A DNA stretch of 64,000 bases. It comes from Aquibacillus sediminis (GTDB lineage Bacteria; Bacillota; Bacilli; Bacillales; Amphibacillaceae). The translations under genes were made by a program, and so were the position numbers. Each line of letters opens with the position of its first letter. The stretch's first letter is position 1. The DNA is taken from positions 248,001-312,000 of the forward strand of contig NZ_SZNM01000002.1 of NCBI RefSeq assembly GCF_005870085.1, read 5' to 3'. Of this stretch, positions 1 to 11,106 are shown one piece after another. The notes under the pieces are model-generated. The model saw nothing but the letters and a program-made list of their open reading frames with translations. It had not been told where the DNA came from and did no database searches.

Positions 1-891
1 GAAATGGCCGATCTTGAAGAAATGGGATTTATTGAGAAAACTCACTCATCTTCAGGTAGAGTTCCATCTGAAAAAGGATACCGTTTCTATGTCGATCATT
101 TATTATCTCCGTTTCGGCTGTCCAATACGGATGTGGATATCATTTCTGATGCGTTTGCTAAAGGGATGATTGAATTTGAACAAGTGGTTCAGAAGTCAGC
201 TAAGGTTTTGTCTGATTTAACGAACTACACATCAATTATTTTAGGACCTGAGGTATTTGATACGAAACTAAAGCAATTACAGATCATTAGTTTATCGAAC
301 CAAACAGCTGTTGCAATATTGGTGACAAATACTGGACATGTAGAACATCGATCCTTTAGTGTCCCTGCTAACATTCAATCAAGTGACCTTGAGAAACTTG
401 TGAATATTTTAAATGATCGTTTAGTTGGTGTGCCAATCGTTCAGTTACATGAGAAGCTGTCTGATGAACTCACTCACTTGTTACACAAGTATACAAGCGA
501 TTTTGACGCTGCATATCACTATTTAAAAGGGGCATTGTTTGATCAACAATCAGTCCAATTATATGTTGGTGGAAAGACAAACATCTTGATGCAACCTGAA
601 TTTAAAGACGTTGAGAAGATTAGATCCCTTTATTCGATCATTGAGCAGGAGGAAGAAATGGCAGAGTTGTTACGTTCGAACAAGGATGGCATGAATATTA
701 TGATTGGCCATGAGAATAAAATCGATGCTATGCAAGACTGCAGTTTAATTACAGCAACATACTCATTAGGAGACCAACAAATGGGTACAATTGCATTGCT
801 CGGACCGACAAGGATGGAATATTCTCGGGTTATTTCTCTGGTTAATATGTTATCCAAACAGTTAACAAATACGTTCCATTCATGGTATTAA
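1..891 (+). CDS. hrcA: Heat-inducible transcription repressor HrcA (N-terminus outside window)
   Basis: HrcA represses the dnaK and groE operons by binding CIRCE operators. The visible part opens in the winged-helix DNA-binding region (MADLEEMGFIEKTHSSSGRV, typical HrcA) and runs through the GAF-like dimerisation domain to the natural stop. By comparison with B. subtilis HrcA (about 343 residues) roughly 45 residues are missing upstream of base 1, so the first ATG at 4 is not the real start. It is the first gene of the hrcA-grpE-dnaK-dnaJ cluster. The CIRCE element expected upstream lies outside the window, and I see no second CIRCE between these genes. Confidence 0.95.
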   Translation, partial: EMADLEEMGFIEKTHSSSGRVPSEKGYRFYVDHLLSPFRLSNTDVDIISDAFAKGMIEFEQVVQKSAKVLSDLTNYTSIILGPEVFDTKLKQLQIISLSNQTAVAILVTNTGHVEHRSFSVPANIQSSDLEKLVNILNDRLVGVPIVQLHEKLSDELTHLLHKYTSDFDAAYHYLKGALFDQQSVQLYVGGKTNILMQPEFKDVEKIRSLYSIIEQEEEMAELLRSNKDGMNIMIGHENKIDAMQDCSLITATYSLGDQQMGTIALLGPTRMEYSRVISLVNMLSKQLTNTFHSWY

Positions 892-1127
892 ACGGTGTGT
901 TTGCGGACATAATTAAAAAGTGGTGGGGAAATTTTTCCCATCCATTCTATTTGCCTGGATAAAGCCACATAAACGAAGATGGGATGAAATAAACAGTTAG
1001 AGAACGTATGGATAAAGTTTTTTACTTAAGTCTGTTGTAAAAAATGAATTAAAATACTTTTAAAAAAATAACGATTCGTGTTATATTCATGAATGGTTTA
1101 AACGGAAGATTCAAGGAGGTGACAATC

Positions 1128-1706
1128 TTGGAAGAAAACAACAAAGTACAAGAAGAAAATACAGAAGAAACTGTTAATGAGGAAACAGAACAAGAGGTTG
1201 TTGAAGAAACAGAGCAAGAGTTAGTGGATGAATCTAACGAGCAAGAAGGTCCCAATGATTCTGAAATCGAAGCTTTAAAACAAGAAAAAGACGAAATCTA
1301 CCAACGATTGTTGAGGATTCAAGCTGAATATGATAATTTCCGTAAACGTACGCAAAAAGAAAAACAAGCGGATCGTAAATATAGATCACAGGCGATCGTG
1401 ACAGAATTATTACCTGTAGTGGATAACTTTGAGCGAGCACTACAAGTTGAGGTAGAAGACGAAGCAGCTGCTAGTTTTGTAGATGGTGTGAAAATGGTAT
1501 ATCGCCAGCTAAAAGATGCCTTAGAAAAAGAAGGTGTGGAAGAAATTAAAACGGTAGGCGAAGAATTTGACCCTAATGTACACCAAGCAGTCATGCAAGT
1601 GGAAGACGATCAATTTGAATCTAATGTTGTAGTAGAAGAATTACAAAAAGGGTTTAAATTGAATGAACGGGTTATTCGCCCAGCAATGGTAAAAGTAAAT
1701 CAATAA
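1128..1706 (+). CDS. grpE: Nucleotide exchange factor GrpE
   Basis: GrpE is the DnaK cochaperone that releases ADP. The 192-residue protein has a very acidic, Glu-rich N-terminal tail (about residues 1-45), then the long coiled coil (the [20 protein letters not shown] region) and the C-terminal beta domain ending [19 protein letters not shown] chose TTG at 1128 because a full Shine-Dalgarno (AAGGAGGTGA) precedes it; an in-frame ATG at 1089 has no ribosome site. The 236-bp gap to hrcA is long for this operon and contains only a small hairpin and AT-rich DNA. dnaK follows after 30 bp. Confidence 0.95.
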   Translation: MEENNKVQEENTEETVNEETEQEVVEETEQELVDESNEQEGPNDSEIEALKQEKDEIYQRLLRIQAEYDNFRKRTQKEKQADRKYRSQAIVTELLPVVDNFERALQVEVEDEAAASFVDGVKMVYRQLKDALEKEGVEEIKTVGEEFDPNVHQAVMQVEDDQFESNVVVEELQKGFKLNERVIRPAMVKVNQ

Positions 1707-1721
1707 TTACATATGTCGTAA

Positions 1722-3572
<1,851 letters not shown>

Positions 3573-3574
3573 GT

Positions 3575-3740
3575 AGAAAAGCGAAACAGGGTTGAACAGA
3601 TGCGAAACGCATAAGCAAAACACTGTAATGTCCAAGTACTTTGGACATGGAAGTGGATTGCTTATGTCGCGAGCATCTACCCTGTAGAGCTAGACAAAGA
3701 AAAGCGAAACAGGGTTGAACAGATGCGAAACGCATAAGCA
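3575..3740. repeat. 43-bp direct repeats flanking an inverted, diverged partner
   Basis: An identical 43-bp sequence occurs at 3575-3617 and again at 3698-3740 (core GCGAAACAGGGTTGAACAGA). Between them, 3656-3686 carries a diverged reverse-complement copy (TGCTTATGTCGCGAGCATCT then ACCCTGT) and the palindrome TGTCCAA-GTACT-TTGGACA at 3629-3647. Copy 1 can fold with the inverted partner into a hairpin about 100 nt long; copy 2 could compete for the same partner. It lies directly after the dnaK stop. No coding potential is evident. It looks like a small palindromic repeat with a partial duplication. Confidence 0.8.
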
Positions 3741-3763
3741 GACCGTATAAATAGCAATTCATT

Positions 3764-3801
3764 AAAGTCAAAGTCAGGATCTCCTTGACTTTGGCTTTTT
3801 T
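3764..3801 (+). terminator. Rho-independent terminator after dnaK
   Basis: Stem AAAGTCA...TTGACTTT with loop GGATCTCC, followed by a T-rich run (GGCTTTTTT). It would end hrcA-grpE-dnaK transcripts before dnaJ. Confidence 0.75.
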
Positions 3802-3846
3802 ACTAAAGCCTTGCCTATTTTAGTAGTTGCTCTAATCGACACATTT

Positions 3847-3937
3847 GCTATATAATGCGACAGTAACTACCAGCATACTACTAGAAGAGTATTTTAAGTT
3901 TGTTTACAATAACTCAAATTGTTGCGCATTATATAGC
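3847..3937. repeat. Short element with 13-bp perfect inverted ends
   Basis: GCTATATAATGCG at 3847-3859 is the exact reverse complement of 3925-3937, bounding a 91-bp AT-rich segment. The ends resemble the termini of the larger mosaic repeats elsewhere in this window (CTGTATAATACGACATAA). The outer flanks (CACA/TGTG) are also nearly symmetrical. Probably a miniature non-coding member of the same family. Confidence 0.55.
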
Positions 3938-4011
3938 CTTTGTGTTGAATAAACAATCTATTGTAAAATGGCTTTATGCCAATATACATGTATACTAGTT
4001 GATGAAATGAT

Positions 4012-4041
4012 TTGCTCAAAAAAAGCAATTAATGTTAATAT
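4012..4041 (+). promoter_or_regulatory. Possible dnaJ promoter
   Basis: TTGCTC at 4012-4017 and TAATAT at 4036-4041 with an 18-bp spacer, 44 bp before the dnaJ start. The match is modest, but dnaJ needs its own promoter because a terminator lies between it and dnaK. Confidence 0.3.
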
Positions 4042-4084
4042 GAAATTTATGTCTATGAAATAGAGTCGGGAGAGTGATCGTTCA

Positions 4085-5212
4085 GTGAGTAAACGGGACT
4101 ATTATGACATTCTGGGTGTTTCTAAGGATGCTTCAAAAGATGAAATAAAGAAAGCATACCGAAAATTAGCTCGAAAATATCACCCAGATGTTAGTGAAGA
4201 AGAAAATGCATCGGAAAAATTTAAAGAAGCAAAGGAAGCGTATGAAGTTTTAAGTGATCAACAAAAGCGTACGCAGTATGATCAGTTTGGTCATGCGGGT
4301 CCACAAAGCCAAGGATTTGGTGGAGGTTTCGGTGGCGCCGAAGACTTCGGTGGATTTGGTGACATTTTCGATATGTTTTTTGGTGGCGGTCGCAGACGTG
4401 ATCCGAATGCACCTAGGCAAGGGGCAGATTTACAATATACAATGACCTTAGAATTTGAAGAAGCAATATTTGGCAAAGATACTGATATTGAGATTCCAAA
4501 GGAAGAAACCTGCGAAACATGTGATGGGTCTGGTGCAAAAGCTGGAACAAGTCCAGAAACATGTAGCCATTGTAATGGATCTGGTCAATTAAACATGGAA
4601 CAAAATACGCCATTCGGTCGTGTGATTAATAAAAGGGCATGCCATTATTGTCAAGGAACTGGTAAATTTATTAAAGATAAATGTAATACATGTGGTGGTG
4701 CGGGTACCGTTAAGAAACGTAAGAAAATTCATATTAACATTCCTCAAGGTATTGATGAAGGGCAACAAATTCGTGTGCCAGGACAAGGGGAACCAGGTGT
4801 GAATGGTGGTCCAGCAGGTGACCTGTATGTTGTTGTGCAAATTAAGCCGCATGAGTTTTATCACCGTGAAGGAGATCACATCTTCTGTGAAATGCCGCTT
4901 ACGTTTCCTCAAGCAAGTCTGGGTGATGAAATTGAAGTGCCAACCGTCCATGGTAGAGTGAAATTAAAGATCCCTGCTGGTACACAAACTGGAAAAACTT
5001 TCCGTCTGAAAGGGAAAGGTGCACCAAATGTTCATGGTCGTGGACAAGGCGACCAACATGTGAAAATACGCGTTGTTACACCAACTAACTTAACCGATAG
5101 ACAAAAAGAACTATTACGTGAATTTGGAGAAATCAGCGGCAGCCAACCAGCTGATGAACAAGAAGATGGTTTTTTTAAACGTGTAAAAAGAGCTTTTAAA
5201 GGTGAATCTTAA
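4085..5212 (+). CDS. dnaJ: Chaperone protein DnaJ
   Basis: DnaK cochaperone of 375 residues. The J domain (1-70) has the HPD motif at 33-35. A Gly/Phe-rich linker (about 75-110, [18 protein letters not shown]) follows, then four zinc-binding CxxCxGxG repeats ([32 protein letters not shown]) and the C-terminal substrate-binding domains. It starts with GTG behind a weak GGGAG site 12 nt upstream. A 512-bp gap with repeats and a terminator separates it from dnaK, so it is probably transcribed independently as well. Confidence 0.97.
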   Translation: MSKRDYYDILGVSKDASKDEIKKAYRKLARKYHPDVSEEENASEKFKEAKEAYEVLSDQQKRTQYDQFGHAGPQSQGFGGGFGGAEDFGGFGDIFDMFFGGGRRRDPNAPRQGADLQYTMTLEFEEAIFGKDTDIEIPKEETCETCDGSGAKAGTSPETCSHCNGSGQLNMEQNTPFGRVINKRACHYCQGTGKFIKDKCNTCGGAGTVKKRKKIHINIPQGIDEGQQIRVPGQGEPGVNGGPAGDLYVVVQIKPHEFYHREGDHIFCEMPLTFPQASLGDEIEVPTVHGRVKLKIPAGTQTGKTFRLKGKGAPNVHGRGQGDQHVKIRVVTPTNLTDRQKELLREFGEISGSQPADEQEDGFFKRVKRAFKGES

Positions 5213-5229
5213 GAATGTGTGAGCAAATA

Positions 5230-5265
5230 AGAGACGTTACCTTAGTGTAACTGTCTCTTTGTTTG
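5230..5265 (+). terminator. Terminator after dnaJ
   Basis: AGAGAC-G-TTAC/GTAA-CT-GTCTCT hairpin followed by TTGTTTG. A second inverted repeat, CCCTGCA (5270-5276) with TGCAGGG (5307-5313), lies just downstream in the prmA leader. Confidence 0.65.
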
Positions 5266-5341
5266 TACGCCCTGCAAATTCATTTCACAGCATTAGTATA
5301 TTGTTCTGCAGGGTAAAAAAATATGAAATGAGTTGATTTTT

Positions 5342-6280
5342 TTGAAGTGGTCTGAACTATGTATCCATACCACCAATGAAGCAATTGAACCAATTTCGAA
5401 TATTTTACATGAAGCTGGAGCAAGCGGTGTCGTGATCGAGGATCCGAAGGACTTAGCTAAAGAATGGGATACGATGTTAGGGGAAGTGTATGAACTGAAC
5501 CCTGATGATTACCCTGAAGAAGGGGTTTATGTGAAGGCGTATTTACCATTGAATAGTTTTTTAGGAGAAACGGTTGATGCAATCAAGCAGTCGATCAATA
5601 ATTTACTGTTATTTGATATTGACCTAGGTCGAAACAAAATTACCGTAAGTGAAGTGAACGAAGAAGATTGGGCGACAGCTTGGAAAAAGTATTATAAACC
5701 AGTAAAAATATCAGAAAAAGTAACGATCACACCTACGTGGGAAGAGTACACGCCTGTTTCAAGTGATGAAGTTATCATTGAATTAGACCCAGGTATGGCG
5801 TTTGGTACAGGTACCCATCCAACCACCGTGTTAAGTGTACAAGCGCTTGAACGGTTTGTTGAAGAAGGTCATACTGTTATTGATGTAGGGTCTGGCTCTG
5901 GGGTCCTTAGTATTGCTTCTGTTAGGTTAGGAGCAAAACAGGTCTATGCGTATGATTTAGATGAGATTGCTGTAAAGAGTACGACGATTAATGCGAAATT
6001 AAACAAGGTAAATGAGCAGATTGCGGTTAAACAAAATAATTTACTTACTAATGTTGAGCAGCAGGCAGATATTATAGTCTCCAATATTTTGGCGGAGATT
6101 ATTTTACGTTTCGAAAAGGACGCATATCGATGTTTAAAGCCTGGTGGAGTGTTTATCACGTCTGGAATTATTCAAGCAAAAAAACAAGCCGTAAAAGAAG
6201 CATTGGTTGCTGCGGGATTTGAAATTGTAGAAATGAATCAAATGGAAGATTGGGTCTCCATCATTGCTCGAAAACAATGA
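5342..6280 (+). CDS. prmA: Ribosomal protein L11 methyltransferase PrmA
   Basis: SAM-dependent methylation of ribosomal protein L11. The N-terminal substrate-recognition domain (about 1-100) is followed by a Rossmann methyltransferase domain with FGTGTHPTT, the SAM loop [14 protein letters not shown] and the active-site motif SNILAEII. I place the start at TTG 5342 because the protein then begins MKWSEL like its relatives; an in-frame TTG at 5333 adds three residues, and neither has a strong ribosome site (AAATGAG only). rsmE follows after 18 bp, as in the usual dnaJ-prmA-rsmE arrangement. Confidence 0.93.
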   Translation: MKWSELCIHTTNEAIEPISNILHEAGASGVVIEDPKDLAKEWDTMLGEVYELNPDDYPEEGVYVKAYLPLNSFLGETVDAIKQSINNLLLFDIDLGRNKITVSEVNEEDWATAWKKYYKPVKISEKVTITPTWEEYTPVSSDEVIIELDPGMAFGTGTHPTTVLSVQALERFVEEGHTVIDVGSGSGVLSIASVRLGAKQVYAYDLDEIAVKSTTINAKLNKVNEQIAVKQNNLLTNVEQQADIIVSNILAEIILRFEKDAYRCLKPGGVFITSGIIQAKKQAVKEALVAAGFEIVEMNQMEDWVSIIARKQ

Positions 6281-6298
6281 AGAAAGCAGGTGCCATAC

Positions 6299-7054
6299 AT
6301 GCAGCGATATTTCATTCCTGCCGATCTTTGGGAGAAAGGTAACCGTGTAATCGTTACAGGTGATGACTTCCATCATATTGTTCGTGTTATGCGCATGACC
6401 GAAGGCGATCGCATTATTTGTAATCACCCTAATGGACAAGCGGCCATATGTAAGATTGCAACGATAGATAGTGATAGTATTACTGCCACGGTTGTCGAAG
6501 AGTTAAACGAACAGGTGGAATTGCCTGTTCCTGTTACGATTGCACAGGGACTACCGAAAAGTGATAAACTAGACTTAATCTTGCAAAAAGGAACAGAACT
6601 AGGTGCATCACGTTTTATTCCTTTTCAAGCTAAGCGGTCGATTGTCAAATGGGATCAAAAAAAAGCAGCTAAAAAATTACAACGAATGAATAAAATTGTA
6701 AAGGAAGCTAGTGAACAATCCCACCGTAATCAGATCCCATCGGTCACTTCTATAATGACGGTTCAACAGTTAATAGATGAAAGTAAGTCGTACGATGTCA
6801 AACTGTTCGCTTATGAAGATGAAGCTCGATCCGATCATTTTCGTCGATTAAGTGATGTACTTAATGATGTTAATGAGTCACAATCGATCCTAGCATGTAT
6901 TGGGCCAGAAGGTGGCTTTTCACCGGAAGAAGTCGGTGCACTTAAAGATGCAGGGTTCTTATCGGTTCGACTTGGACCTAGAATTTTAAGAACGGAAACA
7001 GCTCCATTGTATTTGTTATCAAGTATTTCTTATCATTTTGAAGAATTGAGGTGA
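6299..7054 (+). CDS. rsmE: 16S rRNA (uracil1498-N3)-methyltransferase RsmE
   Basis: SPOUT-family methyltransferase acting on U1498 of 16S rRNA. About 251 residues with an N-terminal PUA-like domain (MQRYFIPADLW) and the C-terminal trefoil-knot motifs CIGPEGGFSPEEV and LGPRILRTETAPLY that bind SAM. ATG 6299 is preferred over GTG 6290 because the CAGGTG ribosome site then has normal spacing and the protein begins MQRYF as in homologues. Its stop overlaps the mtaB leader, implying translational coupling. Confidence 0.94.
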   Translation: MQRYFIPADLWEKGNRVIVTGDDFHHIVRVMRMTEGDRIICNHPNGQAAICKIATIDSDSITATVVEELNEQVELPVPVTIAQGLPKSDKLDLILQKGTELGASRFIPFQAKRSIVKWDQKKAAKKLQRMNKIVKEASEQSHRNQIPSVTSIMTVQQLIDESKSYDVKLFAYEDEARSDHFRRLSDVLNDVNESQSILACIGPEGGFSPEEVGALKDAGFLSVRLGPRILRTETAPLYLLSSISYHFEELR

Positions 7055-7059
7055 TGGAT

Positions 7060-8418
7060 ATGCCTACAGTGGCATTTCATACATTAGGTTGTAAAGTGAA
7101 CCATTATGAAACAGAAGGTATTTGGCAAAAGTTTAAAGAACAAGGGTACGAACGAGTGGATTTCGATCGTCAATCCGACGTTTATGTCATTAATACTTGT
7201 ACCGTAACCAATACTGGAGATAAGAAAAGTAGACAAGTAATCCGTCGTGCAGTGCGTAAAAATCCAGAAGCGGTAGTGTGTGTAACTGGTTGTTATGCGC
7301 AAACTTCACCCGGTGAAATAATTGAGATTCCTGGTGTAGATGTGGTAGTAGGGACACAGCATCGTGAGAAGATGATTGATTATATTGAACAACACCAACA
7401 AACGCGTCAACCAATTAACGGTGTTGCAAATATAATGAAAAATCGAGTGTTTGAAGAAATGGATGTACCGACTTTTTCTGATCGAACACGTGCATCACTT
7501 AAAATTCAAGAAGGATGTAATAACTTCTGTACATTTTGTATTATTCCGTGGTCCCGTGGATTATTACGTTCTAGAGAGCCAGAAAATGTACTCAAACAAG
7601 CGCAGCAACTTGTCGATGCTGGTTATAAAGAAGTTGTATTAACAGGTATACATACAGCAGGCTATGGGGAAGACATGAAAGACTACAATTTTGCCCAATT
7701 ATTAAGAGATTTAGAGACAAAAGTAGATGGATTGAAACGAATTCGTATATCGTCTATCGAAGCTAGTCAGATCACTGACGAAGTAATCGAGGTGTTAGAC
7801 CAATCGAATAAAATTGTTCGACATCTACATATTCCACTGCAATCAGGCTCAGATACTGTGCTAGAACGGATGCGTCGGAAGTATAGTGCTTCCTTTTATA
7901 AAGAGAAAGTTGATAAAATCAAACAAGCCCTACCTGGTTTGGCGATCACATCTGATGTGATTGTAGGATTCCCAGGTGAAACAGAAGAGGAATTTATGGA
8001 AACATATCGTTTCATTCAAGAGATTGGTTACTCTGAATTGCACGTATTTCCATTTTCCAAACGAACTGGTACGCCAGCCGCTAAAATGGAGGACCAAGTC
8101 GAAGATGATGTGAAAAATGACCGCGTTCATCGTTTGATTGAGTTGTCGGACCAACAAGCTAAAGAATATGCATCTAGATATGAAGGGGAAGTGTTAGAAG
8201 TAATCCCTGAAGAGCAATCCGATGAAAATGGGGAAGATATGCTTATCGGTTATTCAGATAACTACCTAAAGGTTAAGTTTGAAGGCAGTAAAGAGATGAT
8301 TGGTAAGATCGTACGTGTTAAATTAACAAAACCTGGTTATCCTCTTAATGAGGGGCAATTTGTCCGTGTGATGGATCAACCTCACAGAAATGATCAAATG
8401 GAACTAACTTCACAGTAA
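7060..8418 (+). CDS. mtaB: tRNA t6A37 methylthiotransferase MtaB
   Basis: Radical-SAM enzyme (YqeV/MtaB) converting t6A to ms2t6A at position 37 of ANN-decoding tRNAs. The N-terminal UPF0004 domain carries three cluster-binding cysteines (LGCKVN, NTCTV, GCYAQ). The radical-SAM motif CNNFCTFC follows near residue 150, and a TRAM RNA-binding domain covers about 375-440. ATG 7060 is chosen behind GAGGTG; it lies 6 bp past the rsmE stop. Last gene of the prmA-rsmE-mtaB run. Confidence 0.94.
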   Translation: MPTVAFHTLGCKVNHYETEGIWQKFKEQGYERVDFDRQSDVYVINTCTVTNTGDKKSRQVIRRAVRKNPEAVVCVTGCYAQTSPGEIIEIPGVDVVVGTQHREKMIDYIEQHQQTRQPINGVANIMKNRVFEEMDVPTFSDRTRASLKIQEGCNNFCTFCIIPWSRGLLRSREPENVLKQAQQLVDAGYKEVVLTGIHTAGYGEDMKDYNFAQLLRDLETKVDGLKRIRISSIEASQITDEVIEVLDQSNKIVRHLHIPLQSGSDTVLERMRRKYSASFYKEKVDKIKQALPGLAITSDVIVGFPGETEEEFMETYRFIQEIGYSELHVFPFSKRTGTPAAKMEDQVEDDVKNDRVHRLIELSDQQAKEYASRYEGEVLEVIPEEQSDENGEDMLIGYSDNYLKVKFEGSKEMIGKIVRVKLTKPGYPLNEGQFVRVMDQPHRNDQMELTSQ

Positions 8419-8429
8419 GTTACTATAAA

Positions 8430-8475
8430 ATAAAACCTCCAATTCGTTTTCATTATACGAATTGGAGGTTTTATT
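8430..8475. terminator. Bidirectional terminator between mtaB and yqeW
   Basis: A 15-bp perfect stem (AAAACCTCCAATTCG with its complement at 8458-8472) flanked by A and T runs, serving both converging genes. Confidence 0.9.
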
Positions 8476-9412
8476 AGCTTGTAAATTTTTTCTTTCCATG
8501 AATACGTGTAATGAAATTTTCGAATCTATGTATAAAAGGTAAAAATAGGAGTAGAGATGCGACATTGAATAGGACAGAGATATGAGCCAATTGTTCCCTT
8601 GGGTGAATGGATAACTGTTTAGCAATCTCTGTTAGTAAATCTAAAAATGGAAGAAATGCTACTACGCCGATAATGTTAAACCAAATGTGGGCCATTGCGA
8701 CCAACTTTGCTTCATTTTTAAGTCCTATGGCAGCAATATAGGCTGTTATACATGTTCCGATGTTTGCGCCAAGCATTATGGCAATAGCCGGTGCTAAATT
8801 AATTAGCCCCTCATACAAGAAACTCATTGTTATACCAATTGTAGCGCTGGAGGACTGGATCACGCCGCTAACAATAGTTCCGACAATTGCTCCAATAGAT
8901 GGTTGTTGTTCTGCGTGCTGGATAGCATCATTTACAATTGGCATTGGTGAAATAAGATTCGCCAATGATTCAAACCCATCTAAGGCTACAAAGATCGAAC
9001 CAAGCCCAGCAAGAATTGCCCCTATACCAAATAGCAATCGATGTTTGGTTAACAATAACATAGAGCCGATGATAATAAAGGTAACTTCTGGCACATAATC
9101 AGAAATTGTCATCATCTCACCAGTTATCGTCGTACCTATATTAGCCCCTAATAACACACCTAATGATTGTTTAAATGATAATGCACCGACGCTTACTAGA
9201 CCAATGGTTAAGATCATAACTAATGAACTGCTTTGTAAGATAGCGGTGGTTACGGTACCAGTCAAAATACCAAGGTAGATATTTTTTGTGAATGTAGCTA
9301 AAAAGCGTTCCATTTTTTGATAAGAAAGTTGATACAGACCTGCACGTAAAATGCTCATCCCTAAAAAGAATAGTGTTAAGAAAACAGCCGTTAAAGTAAA
9401 TAAATCTGCCAC
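8474..9412 (-). CDS. yqeW: Na/Pi cotransporter family protein (YqeW)
   Basis: Integral membrane sodium/phosphate symporter of the NptA/PNaS family without the C-terminal PhoU domain. It contains the two inverted QSSS repeats (ILQSSSLVM and VIQSSSATIG) and the paired LLGANIGTTITG and MLGANIGTCITA motifs. About eight membrane helices over 312 residues. GTG at 9412 has an AGAGGTG site six bases upstream; an upstream in-frame GTG at 9421 is the alternative. Converges with mtaB. A second, PhoU-fused paralogue is at 41880. Confidence 0.88.
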   Translation of the reverse strand: MADLFTLTAVFLTLFFLGMSILRAGLYQLSYQKMERFLATFTKNIYLGILTGTVTTAILQSSSLVMILTIGLVSVGALSFKQSLGVLLGANIGTTITGEMMTISDYVPEVTFIIIGSMLLLTKHRLLFGIGAILAGLGSIFVALDGFESLANLISPMPIVNDAIQHAEQQPSIGAIVGTIVSGVIQSSSATIGITMSFLYEGLINLAPAIAIMLGANIGTCITAYIAAIGLKNEAKLVAMAHIWFNIIGVVAFLPFLDLLTEIAKQLSIHPREQLAHISVLFNVASLLLFLPFIHRFENFITRIHGKKKFTS

Positions 9413-9504
9413 GTTGTTCACCTCTATACCATTGTATGGACAAGTTTCGTAAACATGAGTGGTTTTTTAGCTTTGAACAATTAGCTGCTTTTCCAAGAAA
9501 GTTG

Positions 9505-10166
9505 TTATTGCGCATTAGCTGTATAATACGACATAACCTCTCATTATTTTGCTCTCTATTATTCTGATTGAAATAAGAGATATACTATCGCTACGGCAGA
9601 ATACTCCGCTTTCCATGGGCACGGCCTCGGGCCAACAGGATGTTGGTCACGCAGGCGTTGCCACAGGACGTGGTGATCTTAGCCTACGATCCTTAACACA
9701 TGGGATCTTCAGCTCGCGCTGTTCCCATAGGACAAGGAAGGCTGCGGCAGCGATACATCGCACGAAGGAAATTGGGCTTTATTTTCGAGGAGTCTACGTA
9801 TTCTGCCTTTGCTGGTATAAGTTTTCTGATTTTTAATAGATGAAATACTTTATAAAATTAACAAATAACGGATCTAACGCAAGATTGTGTTACAACAAGC
9901 TAACATAAAAAGCACATTTTATGATTTGTTATAAGCAATGTAATATAAAACTTCAAAGCACTACAAAAAGCGGAGGAAATACACGGAGACTCCCGTGGGA
10001 CTAGTGGCATCGGTGAGACCCCGCAATGAGGTACGAATGAGGAGGCTCACCAGCCCCCCACAGGAAAGCGTAGTGTATTTCCGCAGCGCTGTTCACCACT
10101 CATCTTGTTAAGATTAGATGGAAGTCATGTGAGGTTATGTCGTATAATACAGCTTATACGCAGTAA
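9505..10166. repeat. Mosaic repeat element A with terminal inverted repeats
   Basis: About 662 bp between yqeW and rpsU. Left end 9505-9540 and right end 10131-10166 are imperfect inverted repeats of about 36 bp (core GCTGTATAATACGACATAAC). Inside are two hairpin-rich, GC-richer modules. Module 1 is closed by GGCAGAATAC (9595-9604) with GTATTCTGCC (9798-9807). Module 2 is closed by GCGGAGGAAATACAC (9970-9984) with GTGTATTTCCGC (10073-10084). Module 1 contains the hairpin CCAACA-GGA-TGTTGG. No transposase is present. An open frame at 9549-9836 lies within the repeat and is not a credible gene. Confidence 0.85.
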
Positions 10167-10271
10167 TGAGCTTAGTTTCTTGATAGGTTGATATATATGA
10201 AGCTTGAAGGTAGGAGGTGTGGGAGAACAGGGACACGTGAATAAAAAATAAAAAATTCATCATAAAATAAG

Positions 10272-10300
10272 TTGACCAGAATCATCCCTTATATTATAAT
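10272..10300 (+). promoter_or_regulatory. Sigma-A promoter of rpsU-yqeY
   Basis: TTGACC (10272-10277), 17-bp spacer, TATAAT (10295-10300), about 70 bp before the rpsU start. Near-consensus vegetative promoter just outside repeat element A. Confidence 0.85.
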
Positions 10301-10371
10301 TATCAACAGGCATATGTATGGTACATATGTCGTTATAAACTGTTGTATGCTTCGGAGGGAGGGAAATTAGC

Positions 10372-10545
10372 ATGTCAAACACAACTCGCGTTCGTAAAAA
10401 CGAGTCTCTTGAAGATGCTCTTCGTCGCTTTAAGCGCAGTGTATCTAAATCTGGTACATTGTCTGAATACCGCAAGCGTGAATTTTATGAAAAACCTAGC
10501 GTTCGTCGTAAGAAGAAATCAGAAGCTGCTAGAAAGCGTAAATAA
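10372..10545 (+). CDS. rpsU: 30S ribosomal protein S21
   Basis: A 57-residue, strongly basic ribosomal protein beginning [20 protein letters not shown] and ending SEAARKRK, a clear bS21 match in sequence and length. It sits on the 30S platform near the 3' end of 16S rRNA. Ribosome site GGAGGGAGGG upstream of ATG 10372. Co-transcribed with yqeY, as in other Bacillaceae, from the promoter at 10272. Confidence 0.97.
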   Translation: MSNTTRVRKNESLEDALRRFKRSVSKSGTLSEYRKREFYEKPSVRRKKKSEAARKRK

Positions 10546-10598
10546 TTACAAGTTCAACGAATAACGTTGTTAACCTTTAAAGAGGGTGTAGAAAGAAA

Positions 10599-11045
10599 AT
10601 GTCATTATTGCAACGTCTAAACCAAGATATGATCCAGGCCATGAAGAATAAAGATAACCTTTCCAAAACGGTTATTCGTATGGTGAAATCGTCGATTCAG
10701 AATGAGGCAATCAAACTTGGAAAAGACGAATTGTCTGAAGAAGAAGAACTCACTGTTTTATCAAAAGAATTAAAACAGCGTAAAGATTCCCTCCAAGAAT
10801 TTAAAGAAGCTGGACGCGATGATCTTGTAGAAAAGCTTGAAGATGAAATTAAAGTTTTACAAGTATATATGCCAAAACAGCTTTCAGAAGAAGAGCTTGA
10901 AGAAATTGTGATTGAAACAATTAAAGAAGTTAATGCTGATTCTAAAAAAGAAATGGGTAAAGTAATGAGTGCTCTAATGCCTAAGGTTAAAGGTAAAGCT
11001 GATGGCTCTAAAGTTAATCAATTGGTACAGAAACATTTATCTTAA
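10599..11045 (+). CDS. yqeY: GatB/YqeY domain-containing protein
   Basis: Small 148-residue protein of the YqeY family, related to the C-terminal tRNA-binding domain of GatB (amidotransferase). Typical features are [19 protein letters not shown] at the N-terminus and the tail [19 protein letters not shown]. Its role is not firmly known; binding to a tRNA-related substrate is inferred from the GatB relation. The rpsU-yqeY pairing is conserved in Firmicutes. Followed by a terminator at 11107. Confidence 0.93.
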   Translation: MSLLQRLNQDMIQAMKNKDNLSKTVIRMVKSSIQNEAIKLGKDELSEEEELTVLSKELKQRKDSLQEFKEAGRDDLVEKLEDEIKVLQVYMPKQLSEEELEEIVIETIKEVNADSKKEMGKVMSALMPKVKGKADGSKVNQLVQKHLS

Positions 11046-11106
11046 TCCTATAAGTATTGACTAAGATCAAGAAATTATTAACAGATAGACCATGTTAATA
11101 ATAAAA

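Noticed and set aside
8760-9098. Plus-strand open frame inside yqeW
   Set aside because: Shadow of the membrane transporter gene on the opposite strand, without ribosome site or family resemblance.
9549-9836. A 95-codon open frame downstream of yqeW
   Set aside because: It lies wholly inside repeat element A, has no ribosome site, and its codons follow the hairpin repeats.
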